Positions 1-7,615 of a DNA stretch of 16,852 bases are shown here, piece by piece. Made by a program: the position numbers and the translations under genes. Position 1 is the first letter of the stretch. Every line of letters starts with the position of its first letter. The notes under the pieces are model-generated. The model did no database searches, was not told the origin of the DNA, and saw nothing but the letters and a program-made list of their open reading frames with translations. Where the stretch lies: positions 1 to 16,852 of the forward strand of contig JBMYQA010000115.1 of assembly GCA_049600855.1 (NCBI GenBank), in the 5' to 3' direction. The DNA is from JBMYQA01 sp049600855. Its GTDB lineage: Bacteria > Bacteroidota > Bacteroidia > Cytophagales > Flammeovirgaceae.

Positions 1-222
1 TGATGAGGTGTAGATGGTTTATTTGGTGTATTTTTGCACGATTTGTTTTACTAATATTGTACCACAATTTGCTCATGGGAAGAGCAATTTTTAATTAGAT
101 TAGTGTACAAGCCGACAAGATAAATGCAAGGAATTCCTCATTTATGGGTGCATTACCATTGATAGAAAATACAAGTGTATAACCAAAACTTTCGACTTAA
201 ATCACATTCAGATAGCTCGTTC

Positions 223-846
223 TTATATAAATCCCATTTCTCTAGCTTTCAACATGGCGATAATAAAGTTTTTGGCTTCTAATTTTGACATTAAATTAGT
301 TCGATGTTTCTGCACAGCATCAAAACCAATATGTAATTCTGCAGCCACTTCCTTCATCGTTTTTCCTGTTGCGCAACGCTTCAAGACTTGGCTTTCGCGC
401 CTTGTTAATCGAATTTTGGTAGAGATAATTTGTTTGCCATTACTTCTAGGTAGTTTTGCATCAAAAAATAAATTGCCTCCAGCAACACACCGAATTCCTA
501 ATATCAATTGATCAATACCCGATTCCTTCAATACATAGCCATGGATTCCCATATCCTTCAGCATGTTGACGAGTTCGATGGTATTGCGCATGGATAGGAC
601 TAAGGTTTTTAAGTTAGAATAGTGTTTTCTGAGGTACCCGAAAGTCTCGATGCCATCCATTTCAGGCATTTCTATATCAAGTACCAGTACATCTACCTTT
701 AATGAATCGTCTTTTAATACATCAAGTAATTGCTTTCCATTCTTTGCGGTGGCAATTACTTTTATGTCTGAAGTACTATTCAAGGTACTTTGCATGGTAT
801 CCAATAACAATTGATGATCATCTACAATAATAAGATTGATTGGCAT
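223..846 (-). CDS. NarL/FixJ-type two-component response regulator (REC + LuxR HTH)
   Basis: Cytoplasmic DNA-binding response regulator of 207 residues. The receiver domain (about 1-120) has the acidic pair D9/D10, the phospho-acceptor D57 in VLVLDIEMP, the switch Ser at S85 and the conserved K107 in GYVLKE. The C-terminal LuxR-type helix-turn-helix (about 145-200) begins with LTRRESQVL and has the recognition segment around AVQKHRTNLMSKL. Length is normal for the NarL family. It starts 8 bases after the stop of the TPR histidine kinase, so kinase and regulator are almost certainly co-transcribed and cognate; the HisKA_3 type of that kinase fits a NarL partner. The regulon is unknown. It could include the protease genes upstream, but no binding site is visible to prove this. 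No clear terminator is seen downstream in 1-222. Confidence 0.93.
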   Translation of the reverse strand: MPINLIIVDDHQLLLDTMQSTLNSTSDIKVIATAKNGKQLLDVLKDDSLKVDVLVLDIEMPEMDGIETFGYLRKHYSNLKTLVLSMRNTIELVNMLKDMGIHGYVLKESGIDQLILGIRCVAGGNLFFDAKLPRSNGKQIISTKIRLTRRESQVLKRCATGKTMKEVAAELHIGFDAVQKHRTNLMSKLEAKNFIIAMLKAREMGFI

Positions 847-854
847 AAATTGTA

Positions 855-2906
855 TTAACTTAGGTTCTCAATTGGAATTTCTATGATGATGTGAGTAGAC
901 TTTCCTTTTACAGAGTCGATCATTAATTTCCCGCCTAACTCATCTACACGTGCCTGAATATTTACCAAACCATTTCGCCCCTTTGATTTTACTTGTTCTA
1001 AATCAAAACCTACCCCATCATCTTCGGCAATCATATTTAATTCATCTGCTCTTTGAGTAATTTGCAAACTAAAATAATCAGCTTGAGCGTGTTTAAGCGC
1101 ATTGCCTAGTAATTCTTGTGCGATTCGGTATAGATTTAACTCGACATCTGGTTTAAAGCGATCTTGCAAACCATGGGTGTCTACTTCAATTTTCATGGTT
1201 GTGGCAGGCTGAAAAATATCCTCTAATTCATAAATAGCAGCTTCGAGGCCAAATCTATTTAATGTGCCTGAAGCTAATTTTTTTGACATCCGCTCAATTT
1301 CTGTGGCTGTTTCGTGTAAAGTTGTACTGGCCTGATGAAAATGTTCAACCTGTCTGCTTTCTAATTGTCCAATTTTACCTTCTAATGAGTCAAAATGAAT
1401 CTTCACCACTGTCAACAAATTATTGATATTATCATGAAGTTCTTTGGCGATTCGTTTTCGTTCTTGCTCTTCTCCTTCCATCATGGCTTTGCTAGTGTTT
1501 CGTTCTTGTAATTTTAGTAAATCGTCAAAACGTTTGGTATCGTATTCTTGGCTAAGGGCTAGTGTTTCCAAACTATTTTTACGTTTGAGGTAGTAATACC
1601 ATACCCAATATCCTCCTAGCATAGCGACAAAAATCATTAAGCCAACGAAAGTATTGCGCTGGATGGCTGTTGCCTGTAATTGTAATTTGGTTGATTGATT
1701 TTGTAACTGACTTTGGATAAGCGCTTTTTCTTTTTTTTCTGTCTCATATTTGGTTTGGATATCTGTTATGATTTTATGTTTCTCTTCATTGAATAAACTA
1801 TCATGTAAACTGATATATTTAAACTGATAATCAATTGCAAGAGACAAGTCACCAGTAGCATGATATAGCTGAGCTAGGTTAAAATAAATACGATTCAAAT
1901 CATCTCTAGCCTGAGTTTCTTGTGCTATTTTTTCTGCTTGTTTGTAATAAGAAAGGGCTTTTCGCTTTTGTCCTATTAATTGATAACATTCAGCTAAATT
2001 ATTGAGTGCTGTTATTAATTCAGGCTTACTACCTAATTGCTCGATTTGAGTAATGATTTTTTGATACTTAGGAATAAGTTGCACTAATGCGGATGATTGT
2101 TGTGTTTCTTTTAAACAGCTTATTTGAGCTTCTAAACTCAGTAAAAGCCCTTTTACATCTCTATACTTTTCCTTAATGAGCATACTTTGCCGATAAAATA
2201 CTATAGCTTCTTCAAATTTTTGCTGTCGAAAAGAAACTACCCCTAGATTATGCATAAACTGACTGATCTCTAGCGAATCACTACGTGATAGCGTAGTTTT
2301 CGATAGTAATAGTTTTTTGCCATAGTCATAATCGGCCTTTGCCTTTTGATATTCTCGTTGCTTTTCCCACATATTCCCTCTATTCTTTAGAATCTTAATA
2401 ATGCCTTTTTGATCATGAATGGCTTCTCGAATAGTGAGTGCATTACTGAAATAATAAATGGCAGAATCATAATTGCCAAGTTGATTATAAATCGTCCCAA
2501 TATTATTGAGTACGCCTGCTGTTCCTTTTTGATCGTTCAGTTCTGTTCGGAGTTTCCAAGCGCTTTTATAATAGGTAATGGCCTCTCGATAGTCTCCCCG
2601 ATATTTAGCAATTAGGCCTTTTCTGACAAAAGAAGAGGCATGTTCTGTTTTGATTTGTTTTTGGCTAGCAAAATCTAAGGCTTGATTAGCAAAATATTCG
2701 GCACTATCTAAATTAATCCTTCGATATTCCCAAGCTAATTCGTTAAAAGCGGCAGCTCTCAATGAATCGTTTACACTAGCTGCTTGTACATGCAACTGTT
2801 GTATGACATCATTTGGTTGTGCGGCTATACCAATTGAATATAAAAGGTAATAAGCGATACTGATAGTACCTTGCCATTGTTTAATAATATATTTTACATG
2901 TATCAT
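855..2906 (-). CDS. TPR-repeat sensor histidine kinase (HisKA_3 / HATPase_c)
   Basis: Sensor kinase of 683 residues. A hydrophobic N-terminus (about 12-29, ending IGIAAQ) looks like a signal peptide. It is followed by a large periplasmic TPR region (about 50-370) with recurrent pairs such as GVLNNIGTIYNQLGNYDSAI and LNNLAECYQLIGQKRKALSY. Next come a coiled-coil stretch (380-415), one transmembrane helix (about 419-440), a second short coiled coil, and a HisKA_3 dimerisation domain whose phospho-acceptor is H491 in KELHDNINN. The HATPase domain has an N-box in ELLGNALKHA (about 598-607), a G1 box in DDGVGF (629-634) and a G2-like GRNGLVNI (643-650). The set is complete, so the kinase is likely active. 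This architecture is common in Bacteroidota, and the TPR part probably senses a protein or peptide signal. It starts 35 bases after the small acidic gene, so it may share that operon. Confidence 0.93.
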   Translation of the reverse strand: MIHVKYIIKQWQGTISIAYYLLYSIGIAAQPNDVIQQLHVQAASVNDSLRAAAFNELAWEYRRINLDSAEYFANQALDFASQKQIKTEHASSFVRKGLIAKYRGDYREAITYYKSAWKLRTELNDQKGTAGVLNNIGTIYNQLGNYDSAIYYFSNALTIREAIHDQKGIIKILKNRGNMWEKQREYQKAKADYDYGKKLLLSKTTLSRSDSLEISQFMHNLGVVSFRQQKFEEAIVFYRQSMLIKEKYRDVKGLLLSLEAQISCLKETQQSSALVQLIPKYQKIITQIEQLGSKPELITALNNLAECYQLIGQKRKALSYYKQAEKIAQETQARDDLNRIYFNLAQLYHATGDLSLAIDYQFKYISLHDSLFNEEKHKIITDIQTKYETEKKEKALIQSQLQNQSTKLQLQATAIQRNTFVGLMIFVAMLGGYWVWYYYLKRKNSLETLALSQEYDTKRFDDLLKLQERNTSKAMMEGEEQERKRIAKELHDNINNLLTVVKIHFDSLEGKIGQLESRQVEHFHQASTTLHETATEIERMSKKLASGTLNRFGLEAAIYELEDIFQPATTMKIEVDTHGLQDRFKPDVELNLYRIAQELLGNALKHAQADYFSLQITQRADELNMIAEDDGVGFDLEQVKSKGRNGLVNIQARVDELGGKLMIDSVKGKSTHIIIEIPIENLS

Positions 2907-2941
2907 TTTATATCAGTTCGCTTATCACATTTAATCATTAG

Positions 2942-3460
2942 TTAAATAGAAGGTTTGTCATCTCCATCTTCTGTATGGACGATTACGCCACCATTGTCTT
3001 TCTTGTTACTGTTATTCTCATCTAACGCTACATTTTGGTTCGTTTCAGTAACAACAACTATCTCAATCCTTTCAATATTTAAGACCTGAGAACCGTCATC
3101 TGGATCTATTGTAGTCCCTATAGCTCGGACATTACCAGGAATTTCCTCTTTAAAATGAAAATATTCATTTGCATGTTGGATTGGTGTGTCTAATAATTCT
3201 GCAATAAATTTTAATTTTCTTCTAAAATTCCCAGGTTTTAATCTACCATTCCAAGGAGTAGTCTGTGTTTCTCCCCCAATCAATTCAGGTATATCCTTAA
3301 TTTTAAATCTAGCATCGTTTTTAATTAGGATTGATAATTTAGTGTTTTTATCTTCAGTCGGAATAGCGGTTCGTGATTGTCTCTCAATACTCCAATACAC
3401 ATGTGGTTCGAAAATAACCTGATCTACATTTTCTTCTAAACTTTCATTTTTCTCTTTCAT
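2942..3460 (-). CDS. Small acidic protein of unknown function, coupled to a trypsin-like protease gene
   Basis: A protein of 172 residues that I do not recognise. It has no signal peptide or membrane helix and so is probably cytoplasmic. Residues 15-110 are mixed and likely folded, with aromatic and basic patches around HVYWSIERQ, TPWNGRLKPGNFRRKLKF and the helix-like FIAELLDTPIQHANEYFHF. Residues about 110-140 form a beta-like segment (NIERIEIVVVTET). The last 35 residues are acidic and polar and look disordered (DENNSNKKDN, HTEDGDD). The ATG lies only 4 bases after the stop of the 300-residue protease, which implies translational coupling and a functional link. It could be an inhibitor, chaperone, adaptor or substrate of that protease, but this is inferred from position only. 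The histidine kinase gene follows 35 bases downstream. Confidence 0.75.
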   Translation of the reverse strand: MKEKNESLEENVDQVIFEPHVYWSIERQSRTAIPTEDKNTKLSILIKNDARFKIKDIPELIGGETQTTPWNGRLKPGNFRRKLKFIAELLDTPIQHANEYFHFKEEIPGNVRAIGTTIDPDDGSQVLNIERIEIVVVTETNQNVALDENNSNKKDNGGVIVHTEDGDDKPSI

Positions 3461-3464
3461 TTTT

Positions 3465-4367
3465 CTAGCTATTTTGATTTAAGTAATTAGTTAATGCTCT
3501 TTTTGCAGGTTGAATACGTTGTACATTTTCATATTCTATACTGTGGGCGTTCAAAACCGTACGAGATAGCATACAAGAGTTGTCAATGACAAAATCTTCC
3601 TTACCTCCTGTTAAAATGCCCTCTACTTTATGAGTTTTCGCATTGAATACGGGCGATCCTGAGTTTCCTCCATAACTATCTAATTTTGCCATAAAACAGT
3701 GCCGTCTGTAAATAGGATTATTTGTTCTGGAATAGTCAATACTGGTAGCATCGTCTGCATATTTTAATGGAAGGGAAATAGGATGGCCAATAATATACAG
3801 CTTTGTTTTATAAGCTGGCTTTTGATTAGACATTGGTAATGGTGGACGATCATGAACTGGACGATCCAACTTTAATAGTATCCAGTCAGGTTCAGCAGGT
3901 GATTCTTGTCCCTCTCCAGCAATAACAGACTTGAAACTGTAAACCTGAGTATCATTATGAATTAAAGTTGATATTGCTCCTTTGTTTCCAGCGTGAAAGT
4001 CAAAGATTACTCTCAAGTCTTCCCAAGGTTTATCAGGTAAAGTGTCATGATTATCTGAAGGATATACGCAATGATATGCAGTTGCCATAATTTGCTCATG
4101 AACTAAAAAGCCTGTACAATTATTAGAAGTGACAGGTCTAATTTGATCATAAAAAACTTCTTCTTGACATAAAGGGTATTGATGAGTTGCTTTTACGTAT
4201 TCATGAAAAGGTAGTGTAACCAGTGCAGAGTAAGATTTATTAAGTTTTACTAATGCATGCTTATGAACGATTATTCCTACACTTTTAGCATGATGAATTA
4301 CTGCCTGTAAATAACCAATATCACGTCTATTATCAGTTCCATAAATAATTTTCATTGATTTTATCAT
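3465..4367 (-). CDS. Trypsin-like serine protease (chymotrypsin fold), no signal peptide
   Basis: A 300-residue chymotrypsin-fold protease. The triad is visible as H99 in ATAYHCVY, D161 in EPDWILLKLDR and S236 in GGNSGSPVF. The N-terminal part, with IYGTDNR, an LCQEEVFYDQ segment and CTGFLV before the His strand, resembles a bacterial family of secreted trypsin-like endoproteases. Here that conserved start falls at about residue 8, so no room is left for a signal peptide and the enzyme is predicted to be cytoplasmic. A second ATG (MKIIYG) 12 bases in is an equally good start. Asn235 takes the place of Asp194 of trypsin, as in many HtrA-like enzymes, so activation by N-terminal cleavage is unlikely. 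It follows the secreted unknown gene after about 100 bases and precedes the small acidic gene by 4 bases. Substrate is unknown. Confidence 0.88.
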   Translation of the reverse strand: MIKSMKIIYGTDNRRDIGYLQAVIHHAKSVGIIVHKHALVKLNKSYSALVTLPFHEYVKATHQYPLCQEEVFYDQIRPVTSNNCTGFLVHEQIMATAYHCVYPSDNHDTLPDKPWEDLRVIFDFHAGNKGAISTLIHNDTQVYSFKSVIAGEGQESPAEPDWILLKLDRPVHDRPPLPMSNQKPAYKTKLYIIGHPISLPLKYADDATSIDYSRTNNPIYRRHCFMAKLDSYGGNSGSPVFNAKTHKVEGILTGGKEDFVIDNSCMLSRTVLNAHSIEYENVQRIQPAKRALTNYLNQNS

Positions 4368-4470
4368 TTTATTTGCTTTATGATTTTACTAAAATATCGG
4401 TTGCTCAAACTACAATAATTAGAAGTAAGAGTCCAGTGTTTTGTGGAAATTCAATGAACGAATAAGCAAT

Positions 4471-5355
4471 CTATTCCTGATCTCCCTCTTTGTCGCCTTT
4501 ATCTTCTATGATGTAGTTTACTACCGTTTTGACTTGCTCTTTTACATCATCAGCATAAGTATTGGATAATTCTTGAATGCGCTCAGCTCGGACCTTAGCT
4601 ACATTGGTTTCGACCATTTTGACAGATACTTCGGCAATTCTAAAACCTTTGCCAATCGGAATTTGATCGGATATGTAAAAGTAATCTCGCGCATTATCAT
4701 GTTCGATTGGCTCACCAATTTTCAATAATTGAACTGATTTCACACTCAAGTCTTGTGTGGTCTTTTTGCCTTCATTGAAGAAGGTTACTTTCAGTTCAAT
4801 GGTATAATCGTTAAAAGGATAGTCTTCTTTTACTTTCGCTCCACTATACTTAATAGTCGGTTTTTCTTTGATTACATAAACAAAGCTGCTGTCATTTTTT
4901 GTAAAGATTGGTATTGGTGTAAAAGCAAAAGATAAAGCCGTGCTATCTTTGTATTCTTTATTATTTTCTTTTTTTATAAACCTTCTTGTAACGGTAAATG
5001 AAGGGATTGCATCTGGATTTCCTAAATAAGTATTCGCTGCTGAAAATTCATTGGTATACTTTTTTAAGTTCCGTTCAATTTGATTCGTTGTAATTTTGAA
5101 GCCTAAATCAATAATGGATGGAAGTAAAGTGGCTGCTAAAGTTCCAGCTCCAAAAAACTCAAACTTATTATTTTTATCACTTTTATCTGTTTTACGTATA
5201 ATTATGGAATTCTTTTTCTGAAAAACTAACTGGGTATTTTCTCCTATAACACGTATAGGTTTACCATTTTCCTTATAAAACTTCGACTGCCCAAAAGAGC
5301 ATAGACTAGACAAGCTCATGATGAGTGTCAAGATAATAATTTTACTATATTTCAT
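4471..5355 (-). CDS. Secreted or periplasmic protein of unknown function
   Basis: A 294-residue protein from the ATG chosen here. An in-frame ATG lies 39 bases upstream (5394), but MKYSKIIILTLIMSLSS begins a classic signal peptide with probable cleavage at CSFG/QSK (about residue 22), so the later start is preferred. A second hydrophobic stretch (about 68-87, AGTLAATLLPSIIDLGF) could be a membrane segment or a buried helix. The rest is beta-rich, with segments such as YTIELKVTFFNEG, and ends in an amphipathic charged helix and the acidic tail DKGDKEGDQE. No family is recognised. It sits between two signal-less trypsin-like proteases on the same strand (67 bases after one, about 100 before the other), so it is likely part of their operon, although its predicted location is on the other side of the membrane. 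Confidence 0.8.
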   Translation of the reverse strand: MKYSKIIILTLIMSLSSLCSFGQSKFYKENGKPIRVIGENTQLVFQKKNSIIIRKTDKSDKNNKFEFFGAGTLAATLLPSIIDLGFKITTNQIERNLKKYTNEFSAANTYLGNPDAIPSFTVTRRFIKKENNKEYKDSTALSFAFTPIPIFTKNDSSFVYVIKEKPTIKYSGAKVKEDYPFNDYTIELKVTFFNEGKKTTQDLSVKSVQLLKIGEPIEHDNARDYFYISDQIPIGKGFRIAEVSVKMVETNVAKVRAERIQELSNTYADDVKEQVKTVVNYIIEDKGDKEGDQE

Positions 5356-5422
5356 TTGAATAAGTTGTTTAATACCTTCCCAAAAAATGGGCATTATGGC
5401 TCATTAAATTTTTAAAAAAGAA

Positions 5423-6172
5423 TTAGCTGATTTGGTAAGATTCCAATTTGGGTTGCAAATCTTTTACAATTTCCTCCATCAAAAAACCTTGATTTCGGTA
5501 ATATTTATTGGGATTTCTAGGGTCTCTAACTGCTTGGCTGTGGATGGCTACTAGCCTAAACCAATCGTCAAATACGGGCGATCCAGAGCTGCCTTTTTGA
5601 GTATCTGTTAAGTATTGAACATAATGATTACTCATAGCTTTGACTTGATTATCGCGAAAAGCAATTTCCTGAAATCGCCCTCTAGGATGTTGGATAATAT
5701 TAACCCTTGCTCCAACTTTTACCCAGCCTAATTCATTCAAGTCGAAATGACCAAATTTTTCACCAGCCAATTTATTTTGCTTGGGCTTCACCTTTACGAT
5801 GGCATAATCTAATTCCTCGTTTGCATGGAAAAAACTGGTATCACATTCCCAAGCATCCACCTCATCACGTTCGCCATTAGGCAAAATGCGGTAATTGAAT
5901 TGTAAGACTGCTCGCTTTGCATCTTCTGCTGTCTCAAAAACATGATGGTTAGTCATGAATAAATCTTTGCCGACTAAAAAGCCTGTGGCAGAACCGTTTG
6001 GAAACTTCACACGCGCCACTCTATTGGCTACTGCTACAGCTTTTTGTAGCCACCAAATGTACATGAAGTTTGGCTCAGCTAGTAACGCTTCAAATGTACC
6101 ATCTTGGTCGTCTTGCGCCAACCATTCAAAGCGTTTGGCACTCATGCCTTGATTAATCCAATGTGCTTTCAT
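5423..6172 (-). CDS. Trypsin-like serine protease, HtrA-like catalytic domain, no signal peptide
   Basis: A 249-residue protease. The catalytic triad reads H77 in MTNHHVF, D122 in LDYAIVKV and S196 in KGSSGSPVF, and the glycine-rich strand GSATGFLVG precedes the His as in HtrA/trypsin-like peptidases. About 50 residues precede the domain (WLAQDDQDGTFEALLAEPNFMYIWWLQKA is its central part, in short pieces). They are rich in acidic residues and Trp but contain no signal peptide, so the protein is predicted to be cytoplasmic. There is no PDZ domain and no transmembrane anchor, unlike DegP or DegS. It is the first gene of the minus-strand series that continues into the secreted unknown, the second protease and the kinase pair. 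It shares little with the second protease beyond the fold, so the two are not recent duplicates. Confidence 0.88.
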   Translation of the reverse strand: MKAHWINQGMSAKRFEWLAQDDQDGTFEALLAEPNFMYIWWLQKAVAVANRVARVKFPNGSATGFLVGKDLFMTNHHVFETAEDAKRAVLQFNYRILPNGERDEVDAWECDTSFFHANEELDYAIVKVKPKQNKLAGEKFGHFDLNELGWVKVGARVNIIQHPRGRFQEIAFRDNQVKAMSNHYVQYLTDTQKGSSGSPVFDDWFRLVAIHSQAVRDPRNPNKYYRNQGFLMEEIVKDLQPKLESYQIS

Positions 6173-6671
6173 AATTATTTAATTTTTGTAATGGAAAAAG
6201 AATAGAATTTGTACTTTGATGTTTAAATGATCAACATGCAATCCTTCTCAGATTCCCTAAACCATTTATTCTGTTTTCTTGATACAAATATTTCTTATTC
6301 AGCACATGATTAAAATCCTGAAATCCATAGAAATCACTTACTGATTTCAGTATATATTAGGATGAACGGTGTAGTTAATGGATAGGCGGTATTAAAAAGG
6401 GAAGTAAAATTAAGTTTAAGAAAAATCAGCAAAGTTTATAAATGGATTTAGACTGATATTTTTACAACCGCTGTTGGTGAGAGCTATTCTCCTGATTGGT
6501 ACATCGTGTAATAAGTTAATACTTGAAGTTTTACGGTATGAGACGAAGCTAGCTTTCTTTGGCAAGAGGAAATAAACCATTCGTGATAAACACTACTAAT
6601 AGAGCATGTTTGGAGAAGTCTAAAAAAACACTTCAAACATGCCCTAACTCAGTCATCAGTTGAGATGATAC
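6173..6671. other. Gene-free region upstream of the protease series
   Basis: About 500 bases with stops in all frames and no long ORF. It must hold the promoter of the minus-strand protease series near its left end, but no good match to the Bacteroidota TAnnTTTG box was found there. Its right end contains the inverted repeat at 6600-6646 and the 3' end of the lipoprotein gene transcript. No tRNA-like or riboswitch-like structure was recognised. Confidence 0.6.
6600..6646. repeat. Imperfect 16-bp inverted repeat; terminator-like or remnant of a mobile element
   Basis: The left arm TAGAGCATGTTTGGAG (6600-6615) matches the reverse complement of the right arm CTTCAAACATGCCCTA (6631-6646) at 14 of 16 positions, around a 15-base A-rich centre. 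It lies just past the stop of the minus-strand lipoprotein gene and could fold in its transcript, but the U-run is in the loop rather than after the stem, so it is not a standard intrinsic terminator. Arms of this length with matching TAG/CTA ends resemble insertion-sequence termini brought together by internal deletion. That reading is inference. Confidence 0.55.
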
Positions 6672-7466
6672 TCAATAAAGAATTTCTATAAAATAAGGAT
6701 CGGGGTCGCCAGAGTAGGTTTCGGTGTATTTGATGATTCTCCCTTGAGCATCATATTCATAGTAAAAAAAACTCTCCCAATCACCAGGTAGTGGAGTGCT
6801 GCCCCCAGAAAAGCAATCATTTGATTTAACACGCACATGATTATTTTTATTCAAGGTGACAATTGAAATGATCCCTTCATCAACAAATTGAAAGGCTTGA
6901 AAGGCATTGGGCCGATCATCATACTCAGTAATTTGCTGACTTCGGCACCTTTCTACATTATCGTCTTTTATAATGAGTTCAGAACTGGTTTCATTGCCAT
7001 TTGTTGTAGTGACATTAACAATATACTCCTCATTTGCAGTGAGGAAATTTCTAGTTCTTGAGGTAATATTACCCTGATTATCGAATGTATAGGTATTAAT
7101 TTGAGTCATTAGATCATCACTTCCTGCATTGACCCGATAAAATGTTTCCTGCATGGGTAGACGATTAGCATTATAAACCACTTCTGAATAGGATGATAAT
7201 GCTCCATTGGAAAAGTATTCTGCACGATTGATCAACTGATCATCATTGTATTTAAGATCAATGTAGCTATTTCCTCTCCGTTGTTTGATTAACCAACCAT
7301 CTTCGTCGTATTCAAAGTAGATGGTATCAATGGATGAAGGATCATGATGGATGACCCACATTTTGGGTTGGGTAAACGTACTAATGCCTACATTCATAGC
7401 TGTATCGTCACCACAAGCCCATAACAAACTTAAACAAAAGAGTAGTAGTAGATTTTTTGATTGCAT
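6672..7466 (-). CDS. Lipoprotein with YD/RHS-like strands
   Basis: A 264-residue predicted lipoprotein. The signal peptide MQSKNLLLLFCLSLLWAC ends in a lipobox with the lipidated Cys at residue 18. It is followed by GDD, an acidic start of the kind used in Bacteroidota as a surface-export signal, so the protein may be displayed on the cell surface. The mature part repeats a beta motif: FEYDEDGWLIKQ, LKYNDDQLINRAEYFSNG, VVYNANRLPMQE, YTFDNQGNITSRT and YYEYDAQGRIIKYTETY. These resemble YD/RHS-type or DUF4595-like strands, which form sheets of tyrosine- and aspartate-rich hairpins. There is no toxin tip, and the length is far too short for a true RHS protein. It stands alone, divergent from the old yellow enzyme gene. 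Function is unknown. Confidence 0.8.
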   Translation of the reverse strand: MQSKNLLLLFCLSLLWACGDDTAMNVGISTFTQPKMWVIHHDPSSIDTIYFEYDEDGWLIKQRRGNSYIDLKYNDDQLINRAEYFSNGALSSYSEVVYNANRLPMQETFYRVNAGSDDLMTQINTYTFDNQGNITSRTRNFLTANEEYIVNVTTTNGNETSSELIIKDDNVERCRSQQITEYDDRPNAFQAFQFVDEGIISIVTLNKNNHVRVKSNDCFSGGSTPLPGDWESFFYYEYDAQGRIIKYTETYSGDPDPYFIEILY

Positions 7467-7513
7467 AACTAAAAATTAAGTTTTCTACTATATAATGTTT
7501 GAGGACTTCAATT

Positions 7514-7527
7514 GTAAACAGGTTTAC
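7514..7527. promoter_or_regulatory. Palindrome GTAAAC-AG-GTTTAC, operator-like
   Basis: Perfect 6-bp arms (GTAAAC and GTTTAC) with a 2-base centre, 47 bases upstream of the lipoprotein start and 142 bases upstream of the old yellow enzyme start. The size and symmetry fit a dimeric regulator. No regulator gene is adjacent. Chance occurrence is possible in AT-rich DNA. Confidence 0.35.
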
Positions 7528-7607
7528 CCTATTTTATTTGATAGCGTATTGAAATCAAAAAAACTTGTTAAAACTGTTCGATCACTAGCAGATATCTTTG
7601 TTTAAAT

Positions 7608-7615
7608 TATATTTG
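7608..7615 (+). promoter_or_regulatory. Bacteroidota -7 promoter box TATATTTG for the old yellow enzyme gene
   Basis: TATATTTG fits the TAnnTTTG -7 consensus of Bacteroidota. It lies 53 bases before the ATG and would put the transcript start near 7620. No convincing -33 TTTG/TTG is found at the usual spacing, so the promoter may be weak or need an activator. The box overlaps the first of two palindromes, which suggests repression. Confidence 0.45.

Noticed and set aside
29..36. TATTTTTG as a plus-strand promoter
   Set aside because: No plus-strand gene follows; downstream lies the minus-strand response regulator gene, so the match is probably chance.
2409..2615. Plus-strand ORFs opposite the kinase, CysD, CysC and nitrilase genes
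   Set aside because: They are antisense shadows of well-supported coding sequences and show no motif, lipobox or initiation context of their own.
3465..6172. Known defence system (effector-associated-domain protease with STAND or MoxR partner)
   Set aside because: No NTPase, VMAP-like or recognisable adaptor domain is encoded in the cassette or beside it; only the protease part would match.
5423..6172. DegP/HtrA periplasmic chaperone-protease
   Set aside because: No signal peptide or anchor, no PDZ domain, and the length only covers the protease domain.
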